A stretch of 64,000 bases of DNA. Source: Chlorops oryzae (lineage: Eukaryota > Arthropoda > Insecta > Diptera > Chloropidae). How positions within the stretch are numbered: position 1 is the stretch's first letter; each line of letters opens with the position of its first letter. Of this stretch, positions 23,423 to 34,577 are shown in pieces. The notes under the pieces are model-generated. The model was not told where the DNA came from and did no database searches. It was given only the letters and a program-made list of their open reading frames with translations. The translations under genes and the position numbers were made by a program. The stretch is from NCBI GenBank assembly GCA_020466095.1, contig CM035808.1, positions 40,180,999 through 40,244,998 on the forward strand. The letters run 5' to 3'.

Positions 23423-24170
23423 TTGCTACTGAAATGATTTAATTGCCTATATTTCACCTGTGCGACTGGGAGTCTGAGTGTTTGGGTGTGTGTGGCGGAA
23501 TTCCTATGTGGCGCTATTTCCAATATTAAATGCAATTATTCACATTTAATTGAGCCGATCGTGATCGTGAGGTAAGATACAATGTTATTTTCACGGCTCA
23601 TTTGAGATATGTATTTCGATTAGAGAAAACTTGTTTCGCTGTGACTGTGACTTCGCTGCTGCATTTTGAAATTGAAAGCTGATATTCAGCAATTGCAGAG
23701 ATACTTTCGCTTATTAGAATAAATAAATAGAAAATTATTTCGATAATTGTTGATTAAGTATTAAAACAATAAAAAGTGAATGTCTACAGCTAAGGCCGAC
23801 AAAATGGCCTGAGAATATCCCAACTCAAATGATCTTCTGGAGAAAAAATATCTAAATTAAATCAAAATAAATTACGAAAGTAGCTAAAATAGCAACAAAA
23901 AAAAAATTATGGAGATCAACCGAAATGTTGTCCTCAAGCAAATTTGCCGTGTTTTTTCAGATGGATCTGGTAAGGAAGGTGTGTGGAATATCAGTAAAAA
24001 TGTGTACCTGTTTTGATACAGCGGTTGTAAAATGGGTTAAGGAAAAGTTCAAATATTTCTGCTGAAGCTTTGACACCTTCACACAAGAACTCTTGACGCT
24101 GGGACTGGGTGAAGAAAATAGTTATAACGAAAGGAGAGTGCTTTCGCGAAGCGCAACTTTAATTATTTCT
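23423..24170. other. Intergenic DNA, nothing recognised
   Basis: No repeat borders or coding motifs were seen. Confidence 0.4.
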
Positions 24171-24697
24171 TCTCTCTCACTCTCCGTGCCGCCGCTCTCT
24201 CTCTCTCTCTCGGTCCCATTCTCTCTTGCTCTCATTCGCGCTCTATCATTCTCTCCCGCTCTCTCTCTCCCGCGCTCTCTCCCACCCTCTCTCCACTTCA
24301 CTAATCTTTTCACTTATCTTCTCCATTTCCCTCTCTCTTTCAGTCTCTTTCTCTCTTTTTCTCTCTTTCTCTCTCTTTCTTTCTTTTTCTCTCTTTCTCT
24401 CTTTCTCTCTCTCTCTCTCTTTTCTCTCTCTTTCTCTCTTTCTCCCTTTCTCTCTTTCTCTCTCTCTTTCTCTCTCTCTTTCTCTTTCTCTCTCTTTCTC
24501 TCTCTTTCTCTCTCTTTCTCTCTCTTTCTCTCTCTTTCTCTCTCTTTCTCTCTCTTTCTCTCTCTTTCAATCTCTCTCTCTCTCTCTCTTTCAATCTCTC
24601 TCTCTCTCTCTTTCAATCTCTCTCTCTCTCTTTCAATCTCTCTCTCTCTCTTTCAATCTCTCTCTCTCTCTTTCAATCTCTCTCTCTCTCTCTATTC
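24171..24697 (+). repeat. CT-rich microsatellite with TTTCTCTC octamers
   Basis: A continuous polypyrimidine stretch of about 520 bp changes from mixed CT to regular TTTCTCTC octamers (about 24478-24566) and then to CT tracts punctuated by TTTCAATCTC. Long apparent open frames here, rich in Ser/Leu/Phe or Arg/Glu, are repeat artefacts. Confidence 0.95.
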
Positions 24698-26886
24698 CTC
24701 TGCTTGAGCTGCCTTCAATATTCTACGATCCCATGATGTGAGGACAATTTTCACCTTCTTATTCTGAAACAATTTCCGATGATTCAGCGATTATACTCTT
24801 CATAGCCATCTAATCAGATACTTAACTAAGTTAACACTTAATCCCTCGAAATCTGAAAAAAGTAATCACCCTATCATGGTTGAAAGCGGAAATCATTTTA
24901 ATGTCTTCTAATTGAGAATGAAAATTCATTTGAAGATAAATACCTTCTTCTAAAGAATTCTTTTATGACATCATAACTTTTTCTTTTAACTCTCCATTGT
25001 CTCGCCATTGGGGCCTTTTTCTTCTTTTCGATTTCTAGAAAAACAAAATAAATAAACAAACAATAAAATAACGCCCTTTTTCAAAGCCCTTTTTAGAGGC
25101 AGATAGGAGATAGCGAGCCTACCACAAATGTAATTACACTTTAACATTCAATTTCTGCCTGCTTTATCAACTCCGGGATCGCTCATCCACTTACTACCGG
25201 TATTTAACACCGTCTGTTGCCATCGGATTTACTCGTAATAAGCTTCGCTCGCTGCCTTTTTTGTAGTCAAGTTAATTTAATACTTAACCAAAACGTTTAC
25301 TCCGGGTCGTTCGAAATTATTTTCCTTTTTTCATTCATTTTCCTCTTCAGTTTTGCTTTTTTTTTTTTGAACTCTTCTCTCATGCGAGAAAATCGAGCGC
25401 ACACGCGCCGCACCGGTGGCTGATGATAGCTTTAACGCAATTAAGGGGTCAAAATGGAAAAGGCACAACAACAAAAATACAGTATTACAAATAACAAAAA
25501 AAAAATACAAAAAATTCGTGTTGTTGTATTGCAATTGCAGCCGCCGGCGAGAGACTCTACTCACAAGCTCCATCGTATATAATTAAGAAATAATTACAAT
25601 AAATGGAAAAGGAAGCCGACGTATTAGCGAGCTGATCGAGGGTTTGAATATTATATTCGTTTTTTTTTCAATTTTTTTTTTATTTCTTCTTAATTGTTTT
25701 TCTTTTTATATATTTTATTTTCTATTTTTTATAGATTTTATTTCATTTGTTTTAAAAATTTCTAAAGTTTTCATTTATGTTTTTCTTTTTATATTTTACA
25801 TATAACATTTTCGATTTCGTTATACATTAGAACCTCCGAAATTAGAACCCCCACATCTTCGAACTGTTTTATTAGAACCTGAAGTTCTGGATTCTTTTGA
25901 AGCTTGCAAAGCTTTGCTCTAAATTTTGTACCGAATTAAACAGTAATATCGAAAAAAAAGAGAAATAACCCAATTCGAATGAGAAAAAAAAAAAGAATTT
26001 TGAACAGCCCTAAAAAAACCGTGTCTTTGGTTAGTTAAATTAAAGCTTTGAAAATACTACATGTATATTTATTAAGGCTGGGAGGAGGGGCGGCATTTTG
26101 TGTATTGTGCCTGCATTGTGTCTCCATTGCGCCCAGGGCGCCGAAATGTCTCGCTACGCCACTGAACCGTATAGGAATCAGCGAAATGGATGCAATTGGT
26201 AGCAGTTCCGAAGTCTCGCGCGCAAAGCGGCTTCGCACGAAGTCATTTGAATGAACGGTTTAGAAGGCCCGTAGGGCATAACCATATTTAAGTAGAAATC
26301 AGACTCCCAAGTAAGCGAGCATAAGATTGAAGGAGACAGGCATAGTTTGTAAGTATAAAAAAAATGTTATAGGGCCTCGCTAGGTCATCTCGCCTATGTC
26401 TAGATTAGTCCTCGCTACGCCACACAGTGTCGCGTCTCCATACATCTCGTGGCCAAAAATAGAAGGAGTTGTGCTAGACCAATGAAATTTGACATGGAGG
26501 TTTATTTTCATAAAATTAAGAAATTTTGAAAATATTTTGAAAATCGAACCACCCCAACCCCCACCCCCCATGTAAAGGGGTGACCCAAATTCCGCAATTT
26601 AAGTCCTAGAGGCTTGAAATTCGGAACAGAGTTTACTGTTGTGCTCCAAAATTGGAAAAACCTAATTTCAATTCGCTACCTCGCCCACTTTTTGTGCTAC
26701 GCCTACTCAAAGTTGGTAAATAGAGTACTTTTGAAACTCCCGAAAATCGCATAACAATTCAGAAAATATTAATGAATGATATTTATTTGCAAAATTTAAA
26801 TATGTATTTAGCACAAAAAATAAAAAAACACGGTCCAGCCCTAGGGGATGTCTTTTAATTACGTAGGATTTCATTACTGTTTTCAC
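24698..26886. other. Intergenic DNA, repeat fragments possible
   Basis: The CTCGCTACGCCACTG at 26150-26164 looks like the CAGTGGCGTAGC terminus seen in many hAT elements, but no partner end is present. Related CTCGCTACGCCAC and GTGCTACGCC words recur at about 26412 and 26693. A T-rich stretch covers about 25650-25800. Confidence 0.4.
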
Positions 26887-26964
26887 GTTCGCGTCTTAAG
26901 TCTTTGCGTACACAGTTCTGATATAAAAAGCAACAGAGATAGAGCAAAGACTTAAGATGCGAAC
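26887..26964. repeat. Hairpin, 21-bp stem, 36-nt loop
   Basis: GTTCGCGTCTTAAGTCTTTGC (given as two halves: GTTCGCGTCT, TAAGTCTTTGC) at 26887-26907 pairs with 26944-26964 with a single mismatch. It could be a small MITE or foldback. Nothing suggests a processed small RNA beyond the stem itself. Confidence 0.65.
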
Positions 26965-26978
26965 ATCGTTTAAATTTG

Positions 26979-27191
26979 CACCAATCTCATACAAGAGCAT
27001 AATTTTTCAAAATGAACACACATATTTATAATTTTACTACGCTCTTCAATACTCAACTCTTTGCTTAATTTGTTTTTCACAAATATTTGCACCGCTGGCT
27101 CCTTATTTGCATTGTTCCCTGCACACCAAGCTTCGAAAATTTCGCCAATTTTTATTGAAGACTCCACTGCAAAAATCAACGTAAAAAACAA
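26979..27191 (-). other. Open frame of unknown nature
   Basis: A 70-codon minus-strand frame containing IGEIFEAWCAGNNANKEPAV and, upstream, a splice-acceptor-like TTTTTGCAG (minus strand, about 27169). Composition is more protein-like than most frames in this window, but I recognise no family and no start codon. It could be one exon or a repeat remnant. Confidence 0.2.
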
Positions 27192-27245
27192 AGGTGCAAA
27201 AAGGTGCAGGAAAATCTTTTTGATTTGGATTATACATACTTTCTT

Positions 27246-28161
27246 GGTTTTGTAAACTTTCGTTTTGTAGTTACGGAATTGTTGGGTGCAACATTCCTTT
27301 GCTTATAACTTCTGTTTGCTTTAGAATTGCATCTTAAATATATAAAGAAGACACTGTTTCAGTACAACACACAACGCCTTCCGAATTTTCTAACTAAGAA
27401 AATACTACAAAGAAACATTTTCTGGGCACAGGAGTTAAATGCAAAAATTTCAAATACTAATATGCAATGGACACCAAGAACATGTACAGTGAGAGAATGG
27501 GCTCAAAAAAGCATCGAGCTGGTTAACAAATTAAGATCAGAAAGTAGAAACAGGAATTTGGAGAAAAAAATGAGCAGCGAAAGACGTATTTATAAAAACT
27601 TAAGTGTTGATTTGAGCAATAATTACTTTCGGTTAAGCAACAGAAAAATAGGGTGGATAATGAAGGCAAGATGTGATCTCATCATGCTTAACGGGAATGC
27701 AATTGGGCAACAGGCGACGGGAATTTGCTCCCTGTGTAACATGGGAGAAGTAGAAGACTTGAGACATTTCCTAGGAAGGTGTCCCATATTACGAGAGTAT
27801 AGAAGTCTATTTCTGGGACAATCAATATTGAGTGAAGATGGTATGCTGGACATTTTGAATGGCATAAGTCGGAGTTGGGATGAATTAGTTAATTTTCTAA
27901 CAAGCGCACTCGCATATAGGAAGAAAATATTGGATGAAGCTTTTTAAATATAAAATACAAAAGCCAGAACTCCCGACAGACGATCAACTGATCATTGTCG
28001 AATTTCTTTTGTTCGGTTAGGATAAGAAAGGAGCTTAATTATATTTCATTGCATTTTATTAAAATTACTTAGTCATAAGAGAACAAAATAAAAATGAATT
28101 GTAAATGAATGGTAGTTTAAGAAAAAAAGGAATAAAAGAAGAATAATAATAATAATAATAA
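27246..28161 (+). mobile_element. I-like non-LTR retrotransposon, 5'-truncated, with 15-bp target duplication
   Basis: TATACATACTTTCTT is found exactly before (27231-27245) and after (28162-28176) the element, proving insertion. The coding frame of the C-terminal ORF2 extends up to the 5' junction with a single in-frame TAA (27306-27308), as expected of a truncated copy. The 3' end is a (TAA/AAT)n tract (28142-28161), as in I elements. About 200 bp of noncoding sequence lies between the stop and the tail. Confidence 0.88.
27327..27950 (+). pseudogene. ORF2 C-terminal fragment with CCHC motif (non-LTR retrotransposon)
   Basis: The frame of about 206 codons opens after the TAA at 27306 and ends with TAA just after ILDEAF. 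It carries a zinc-binding CCHC motif of the form C-x2-C-x9-H-x4-C (residues 134, 137, 147 and 152: CSLCNMGEVEDLRHFLGRC). Non-LTR ORF2 proteins of the I, Jockey and R1 groups have this motif after the reverse transcriptase and RNase H regions. The endonuclease and reverse transcriptase are absent because of 5' truncation. It should be inactive. The (TAA)n tail favours the I group. Confidence 0.75.
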
Positions 28162-28176
28162 TATACATACTTTCTT

Positions 28177-28810
28177 TTATATATTCTTATTAAAAATTGT
28201 AGTCACAAATTGTAACACAACTTTTCGCCCTCTTCGAAACTTTTAAAACGCATATTTTGAGTAATTTTCTTTTATGTTTCATTCTAAATAACGAAACTTT
28301 TAAAATGTCAAACAAAAGAAAACAAAACAAAAACTACCCTCTAGGAAATAAGTTGAACTTTCAGAAAACTCATCAATCTTATGAATAAGTTAAAAAACAA
28401 ATGAAATACGACAGTTCTTATTCTACATAAATTCGGTATATTTTTGCCATAAGCAACATCGGTTTTGAAGTTTGCACTTTGAAGGCTCCAAAGCATAAGT
28501 AAACATTAGTATTTTTCAAAGATATTTAAGCCTTGATCAGTTGCTGGTATTTGCTGTAAATCGCCATCAAAATTTTTTAAAAAATCCGACATCAACTTTT
28601 TTCTATTTTGTCCACCTCGCAACACTGTGCGCCACTGAGTTCCGATGTTAGCCAATAATAAGTATTACACATTGGTCCTTAAAAATTGATATGAACTAGC
28701 GAGCAAACATAAAGGAAATCTTTCGCAGACTTGAATCGACATGCTCACTGATTTTATATAAAAACAAGCCACGAATAATAATAAAAAACAAAAATGCTTT
28801 AAACTGGTTG
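28177..28810. other. Intergenic DNA, nothing recognised
   Basis: AT-rich sequence with no borders or motifs seen. Confidence 0.4.
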
Positions 28811-29005
28811 GTTTTGCTGCCACCAAGGGTGACACACTTAGACCTCAGATGGGCCCATTGTGATACCACGAATAACGGGAAAACAAGGAAGAACAGAAAC
28901 AGAAACAACGACACAACTAACAAATCCACGCCCGAGCTGGGAGTTGAACCCAGAATCTCTTGCATCATAAGTTGGGATCTCAACCAACTACGCCACGGAG
29001 GCTGA
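28811..29005 (-). mobile_element. tRNA-derived SINE, full-length-looking copy
   Basis: On the minus strand: GCCTCCGTGGCGTAGTTGG (A-box region), CCAACTTATGATGCAAGAG, B box GGTTCAACTC (plus 28941-28950), a linker and the shared 3' module GTGTCACCCTTGGTGGCAGC. It matches the 17517 copy at both ends, but the middle linker is longer. Flanking ATTAAAG/TTTAAA words could be a weak target duplication. Long apparent frames on both strands are incidental. Confidence 0.85.
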
Positions 29006-30260
29006 CACGATTAAAGTTATTTAAAAAAAAAAATTTTAATATGAAACAAATAAAGATTAGATCTGAACAAGAAGAAAACAAATTGGTTCGCATTTCTGGG
29101 GTCCTACTGTAATTCGTTTTATTATTTTCGAGTTAGAAAAATACATATAAAAAATTATCATAAAATGGGGGAAAACTATTTTCTGTACTAGTTTTGAATA
29201 CTTTGAACGTTGGTTTCTATAAAAAGGGGAGTTCAATATTTCTGCGAGAAAATAGTTCTCAATTTCCGCATCGGATAGAACCTCATCAAGCACATAAGCC
29301 GCCTTACACACATATATATAGGTTTTTCTTCCTGTGGGTACATAGTAAAAACAAAAGCCTTTAGCAGGCATAATTAAAATAAAAAAGGATTTTTTAATTC
29401 ACCCCAAGCCTTCCACCCCTTCTTAACGATTTGAATGTTTAATTTAAAAATAATGCATGCCACAACCCTTTCAAGACGAACACTCTTCGCAACAGAAAGA
29501 AAATTAGGCTCTAAGGATATCTTGAAAGTGCATGTTTACCTGCACTCACATTTGCATTCACAAAGCCCTGCGGTGCGCAAACCTAGATACATATATCCTT
29601 TTAATATAATTTACGACACTTGCTTGCAAAGAAATTGCAACAGGTAAATGAAAAGAACAAAAAAATAGTAAAAGGAAAAAATAGGTATCATATTCCAAGT
29701 GCAAGGGAAAAATGCAACGAAAAAGAAGGACTTTGTGTGTGTTGAACTCGGTTGGATAAAATACGCCGTCGGTGGTGCTGGTGGTGCGCTGTGATGGCAC
29801 CTGTTGACACCTGAACTGACTGCTGTGTTGTGTATATATGTATGTATGTACATATATATGGGTCCGATGAGTATGACAGCTCCCTCGAAAGTGTTTATGA
29901 ATTACGAGCCGTAAACACGCAGTGAGAACATCAGAGAACGAGCACTCAGGCTAGATATAAAGGATATCCCTTTTTGTAATGTTTTGCATGTTATAAAGCG
30001 TAAATTACCCGATAGCACTCAAGAGCCTTCCTGCCCGCCTTCGGAGAAGGCAATTTCGCTGTTCATTTTTTTATATGAAAAATGAAAAATTTTGTAATAT
30101 GGAAGGAAGTGTTGGATTAGCTGTAAAATTACGTTGATATGAATTACAAGCAGAAGGATAACGTGTATTTAGATTGACAAGATAAGCAAGAAGGTTTTTT
30201 TGATTCCTTTCCTTTTTTTTTTTTTTTGATGGGGGTGTGAAGTTTTTGACACTCCAACGT
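29006..30260. other. Intergenic DNA, nothing recognised
   Basis: A TATG/TATA microsatellite occurs at about 29830-29860. No gene motif. T run at 30212-30228 close to the foldback insertion. Confidence 0.4.
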
Positions 30261-30269
30261 GTTCAACCC
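30261..30269 (+). repeat. 9-bp target duplication, left copy
   Basis: GTTCAACCC here and at 38889-38897 brackets the foldback element. Nine bases is the duplication length of Drosophila FB elements. Confidence 0.9.
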
Positions 30270-30396
30270 ATGAGTGTCAAGTTAGCTAAGCACTTTTCAC
30301 GAATCGACTCGAGAGTAGGTGGATAATTTGCCGCTAATTAGTCGTGAATTAGTTGTAAAAATAAATATTTTGTCGTTTTTTGGTTTTAGTTTTTTT

Positions 30397-31205
30397 TGAG
30401 TGCTTTGCCAACTTGATATCAAGTTAGCAAAGCACCCCTCCAAAAACTGACTAGAGCGTCCGTCGCAAAATGGGAATAGCATAAGATTTTGCCGCTAATT
30501 AGCCGCTAATTAATTTTGAAAAAATTAATTTTCTAAATTAATTTTTTTTTGTTTTTTTTGGGTGCTTTGCTAACTTGTAGTCAAGTTAGCAAAGCACCCC
30601 TCCAAAAACTGACTAGAGCTTTCGTCGAAAAATGGGAATAGCATAAGATTTTGCCGCTAATTAGCCGCTAATTAATTTTGAAAAAATTAATTTTCTAAAT
30701 TAATTTTTTTTTGTTTTTTTTTAGTGCTTTGCTAACTTGTAGTCAAGTTAGCAAAGCACCCCTCCAAAAACTGACTAGAGCTTTCGTCGAAAAATGGGAA
30801 TAGCATAAGATTTTGCCGCTAATTAGCCGCTAATTAATTTTGAAAAAATTAATTTTCTAAATTAATTTTTTTTTGTTTTTTTTGGGTGCTTTGCTAACTT
30901 GTAGTCAAGTTAGCAAAGCACCCCTCCAAAAACTGACTAGAGCTTTCGTCGAAAAATGGGAATAGCATAAGATTTTGCCGCTAATTAGCCGCTAATTAAT
31001 TTTGAAAAAATTAATTTTCTAAATTAATTTTTTTTTGTTTTTTTTTGGGTGCTTTGCTAACTTGTAGTCAAGTTAGCAAAGCACCCCTCCAAAAACTGAC
31101 TAGAGCTTTCGTCGAAAAATGGGAATAGCATAAGATTTTGCCGCTAATTAGCCGCTAATTAATTTTGAAAAAATTCATTTTCTAAATTAATTTTTTTTTG
31201 TTTTT
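30397..31205 (+). repeat. Left tandem array of the foldback, five hairpin units
   Basis: Hairpin units start near 30398, 30562, 30724, 30886 and 31049 (period about 162 bp). Each has GTGCTTTGCTAACTTG, a TAGT loop and its exact complement, so a 16-18-bp stem. These are followed by CCCTCCAAAAACTGACTAGAG, GGGAATAGCATAAG and a double GCCGCTAATTA. The outermost unit differs (ACTTGATATCAAGTT). Confidence 0.93.
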
Positions 31206-31239
31206 TAATATTTTTTTTTTTGTACCAGAAAAGGCACAA

Positions 31240-32040
31240 TTGAGCCAAAACGGCAACACTGTATATGAGGCCTTTTACATTAGTCAATTATTGACCATCA
31301 ACTCTCATTTTCAGTACAAAACGATAATATATCGTTATCGAAAAGTTGAGAGTTTTCTGCTTGTACGCTATTTACACGCTAAAGCCTGAATTCCAATTAT
31401 GCGTGAGCTGCGGAACGTTTCACACTGCGCAAGCTGCATGAAAAATTCAATTTCCAATAATGCGTGTGCGTGAAAATATGATTGTCCCCTCTTGATTAGT
31501 GAAGCATAATTTTGAACATTAATCGAATCAGTACATATTAAGGTACTTTCTTCGTATTATTTTTTTTAGTGGCAACATAGCTGAACTTTGAATATTTGCG
31601 ATAATAAAATGACAAGAATCACGAAAATATATAAATTTATATAAAAAAAATATATATGCGAACATTAAATTCATAGTTAAATAAAAAGAATTCCCAACAA
31701 TACCGAGTACCTTATAGTAAGTACTCAATAGTTTCAACTTCACTAATCTGAACTTGCAATTACGTGGTAGAATCACAAATTGAAACTTAATAAACATTTC
31801 AAACAAACCTCCAACCGATTTATTGTAGAGATGGGATCGATGTTTCGATATTACCGTAGCACTTTACAAAATATTTGCATTTACCTTTTTTTCGCCCCAT
31901 GTTACTAGTTTTGAGATGTTTCGTTAGTTTTAAGATAGATATGTGGGCAAAAACTCTTTTTAACATGGTGGCGAAATTAATGGCTATGAAAAATTAAATT
32001 AACCAAAACTATCATATCGCCCATCTCTATTCTGTGTTTA
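31240..32040 (+). other. Unique arm segment of the foldback
   Basis: This noncoding arm segment recurs inverted at about 33010-33404 plus 34578-35015 and at about 36815-37640, and directly at about 35505-35800. It contains GATAATATATCG palindromic words and a CCAATTATGCGTG/CCAATAATGCGTG pair. A minus-strand 92-codon frame (31528-31806) recurs in other copies with indels and has no family resemblance, so I do not call it a gene. Confidence 0.75.
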
Positions 32041-32044
32041 ATTA

Positions 32045-32222
32045 GTCCGGTTGAACATTCACCGATAATCGGCCGATTTTTTTTCGCCGATTTTATTTTT
32101 TTTTTCGTAGGCGAGGGAGGTGAGAAAAATGTATTTTTTCACTTTCGTATCCCCTCCCTTGCCATCAACCAGAATATCGGAGACAAAAAATCGGCCGATT
32201 ATCGGTGAATGTAAAACCGGAC
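32045..32222. mobile_element. Small MITE inside the foldback arm, copy 1
   Basis: Terminal repeats of about 35 bp beginning GTCCGG and including CATTCACCGATAATCGGCCG bound 178 bp. TTA flanks both ends (32042-32044 and 32223-32225), consistent with the TWA duplication of PIF/Harbinger elements. It was present in the arm before the arms were duplicated, because all arms have it. Confidence 0.8.
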
Positions 32223-32229
32223 TTAGATT

Positions 32230-32820
32230 GCCTTTTGTCCATATATGTCTAAATGCATTTGTCTTTTTGTGAAGGAAACCAAATAACGCTCATACCCTAA
32301 CCAGTGTTGCCATGTTGAGGGATATTTCCCATTTTGAGGGATTTTTTGCACCAAATATTGGCAAAAGGGAAAAGGGGATTTTCTTTGCATTGTTGAATAC
32401 GATAGAGGGATTTTTCAATAATCGATACAAAGCCCTAAGTGGATCATCCACATTCGAGCAATCTTCTGCGAGCGGCTCGGCTCGATGCAATGCTCGATCG
32501 TATGTGGTAATGTTGGTTGATGAATTGGCTCGCTAACATGACCTATTACGATCGAGCATTGCATCGAGCCGAGCCGCTCGCAGAAGATTGCTCGAATGTG
32601 GATGATCCACTTAGGGCTTTGTATCGATTATTGAAAAATCCCTCTATCGTATTCAACAATGCAAAGAAAATCCCCTTTTCCCTTTTGCAAATATTTGGTG
32701 CAAAAAATCCCTCAAAATGGGAAATATCCCTCAACATGGCAACACTGGTTAGGGTATGAGCGTTATTTGGTTTCCTTCACAAAAAGACAAATGCATTTAG
32801 ACATATATGGACAAAAGGCA
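32230..32820. repeat. Apex of the first foldback hairpin
   Basis: The arms meet around 32524. 32502 and 32547 are the innermost paired bases, leaving a 44-bp loop. The arm next to the loop contains a frame of about 66 codons that therefore appears on both strands (minus 32290-32490, plus 32517-32759, differing by one residue). It is unrecognised, and identity between copies reflects the palindrome, not selection. Confidence 0.85.
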
Positions 32821-32826
32821 ATCTAA

Positions 32827-33005
32827 GTCCGGTTTTACATTCACCGATAATCGGCCGATTTTTTGTCTCCGATATTCTGGTTGATGGCAAGGGAGGGGAT
32901 ACGAAAGTGAAAAAATACATTTTTCTCACCTCCCTCGCCAACGAAAAAAAAAAATAAAATCGGCGAAAAAAAATCGGCCGATTATCGGTGAATGTTCAAC
33001 CGGAC
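32827..33005. mobile_element. Small MITE, copy 2 (inverted arm)
   Basis: Inverted copy of the 32045-32222 MITE in the second arm, starting GTCCGGTTTTACATTCACCG and nearly identical. Confidence 0.8.
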
Positions 33006-33404
33006 TAATTAAACACAGAATAGAGATGGGCGATATGATAGTTTTGGTTAATTTAATTTTTCATAGCCATTAATTTCGCCACCATGTTAAAAAGAGTTTT
33101 TGCCCACATATCTATCTTAAAACTAACGAAACATCTCAAAACTAGTAACATGGGCGAAAAAAAGGTAAATGCAAATATTTTGTAAGGTGCTACGGTAATA
33201 TCGAAACATCGATCCCATCTCTACAATAAATCGGTTGGAGGTTTGTTTGAAATGTTTATTAAGTTTCAATTTGTGATTCTACCACGTAATTGCAAGTTCA
33301 GATTAGTGAAGTTGAAAACTATTGAGTACTTACTATAAGGTACTCGGTATTGTTGGGAATTCTTTTTATTTAACTATGAATTTATGTTCGCATATATATT
33401 TTTA

Positions 33405-34577
33405 TACCAGCGTAAGCGGGGTATATTAGTTTTGTGCAAATCTTGTAACAGCAGAATTAAGCTCCGAGCATATAGAAAAATATATATAAGAAATGATAGG
33501 ATCAAAAACTGAATCGATTTAGACATGTCTGTCTGTCCGTCTGTCGTCTGTCCTCTGTCCGTCCGTCCGTCCGTCCGTCCGTCCGTCTGTCCGTCTGTCC
33601 GTCTGTCCGTCGTTCGTGGTCGGATCTCCTCCGAAACGGCTGGACCAATCAAGTCGAAATTTGACACACAGGTATATCGGGATCCGAGTATGATCTAAGT
33701 AAAAATGGGAGACATCCGCCCACTGCCACGCCACAAATGAATATAATGTGTTTTCAGTAAAATGCTTGTAAACTTGCGAACCAGTCAACACATTCCATTG
33801 ATATTTGGTGTACTGGTAAACTACGAAATAGAGACATATCTGGCAAAAAATGGACGCGCCCTCTCGAGCCACGCCCACAAATAAGCCCAAAAATAAGGCT
33901 TATCGTAACTTGTGAAGTAAAAGGCGTAGAAGCTTCAATTCGCAGCATAGGTTGCCTAAGGCAAAATGAAAATGTAGGAACAAAAATTTATGTAGCCGCC
34001 CACTGCCACGCCACAATTTAGAGAACTTTCATAACTTCCGAAGTAACGTAGAAGCTTCAAATTCGCAACATAGGTTCAGCAAGGCAAATGAAAGGTGTAG
34101 GAAAATTTTTTTATGGCCCCCAACTGCCAACCCCAAATGAAGTTTTTGTAACTTCGAAGTAAAAGGCGTAGAAGCTTCGAATTCGCAACTAGGTTCACCA
34201 AGTTGAATGAAAGGTGCAGGAAAAATTTTTTGTGGCCCGCCCTGCTCCCAAATAAAGATTTTTCGTAACTTCCGAAGTAAAGCTAGAAGCTTCAAATTCG
34301 CAACATAGTTTCACCAAGGCGAACGAAAGGTGTAGGAAAAAATTTATGCCCGCCCATGCCACGCCCACAAATGAAGATTTTTTGTATTCCGTTAAAATAG
34401 AAGCTTCAAACTCGCAACATAGGTTCACATGGCATGAAAGGTGTAGGGAAATAATTTATGTTGCCCCCTCACTGCCTTGCCCAATATAGATGAAGCAAAA
34501 AATTAGTGATCGTAATGTCGGGACTTGGGTATTTTTCAAGTCGGGCTTGACAACTTTAGCTTTCTTACTTGTTTTAA
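33405..34577 (+). mobile_element. DINE-1/mini-me-like element inserted in one foldback arm
   Basis: It starts TTTATACCAGCG, has an ACATGTCTGTCTGTCCGTC core with a (GTCC/GTCT)n tract (33526-33612), then about seven imperfect copies of the roughly 100-bp CCACGCCCACAAAT/GTAGAAGCTTCAAATTCGCA block, then a degenerate stem-loop and TTTCTTACTTGTTTT. Comparison with the uninterrupted arms (about 31640 and 37205) shows that it entered a T-rich stretch, GCATATATATTTTT. Same family as 1-238. Confidence 0.85.

Noticed and set aside
24093..24741. Long Ser/Leu/Phe-rich and Arg/Glu-rich open frames on both strands
   Set aside because: Direct products of a CT/GA microsatellite.
26150..26164. hAT element terminus (CAGTGGCGTAGC-like)
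   Set aside because: No matching opposite end and no 8-bp duplication found nearby.
30270..31205. CRISPR-like regular spacing of repeats
   Set aside because: Whole 162-bp units are repeated with no unique spacers, and the mirrored array sits at the other end of a foldback element in animal DNA.
31528..31806. 92-codon frame repeated at 37048-37287
   Set aside because: It is shared only because foldback arms are copied; indels break it in other arms.
32290..32759. Conserved 66-80 residue frame on both strands, possibly a captured gene
   Set aside because: The two copies are one sequence in a palindrome; there is no family resemblance, and the degraded third and fourth copies do not preserve the frame.
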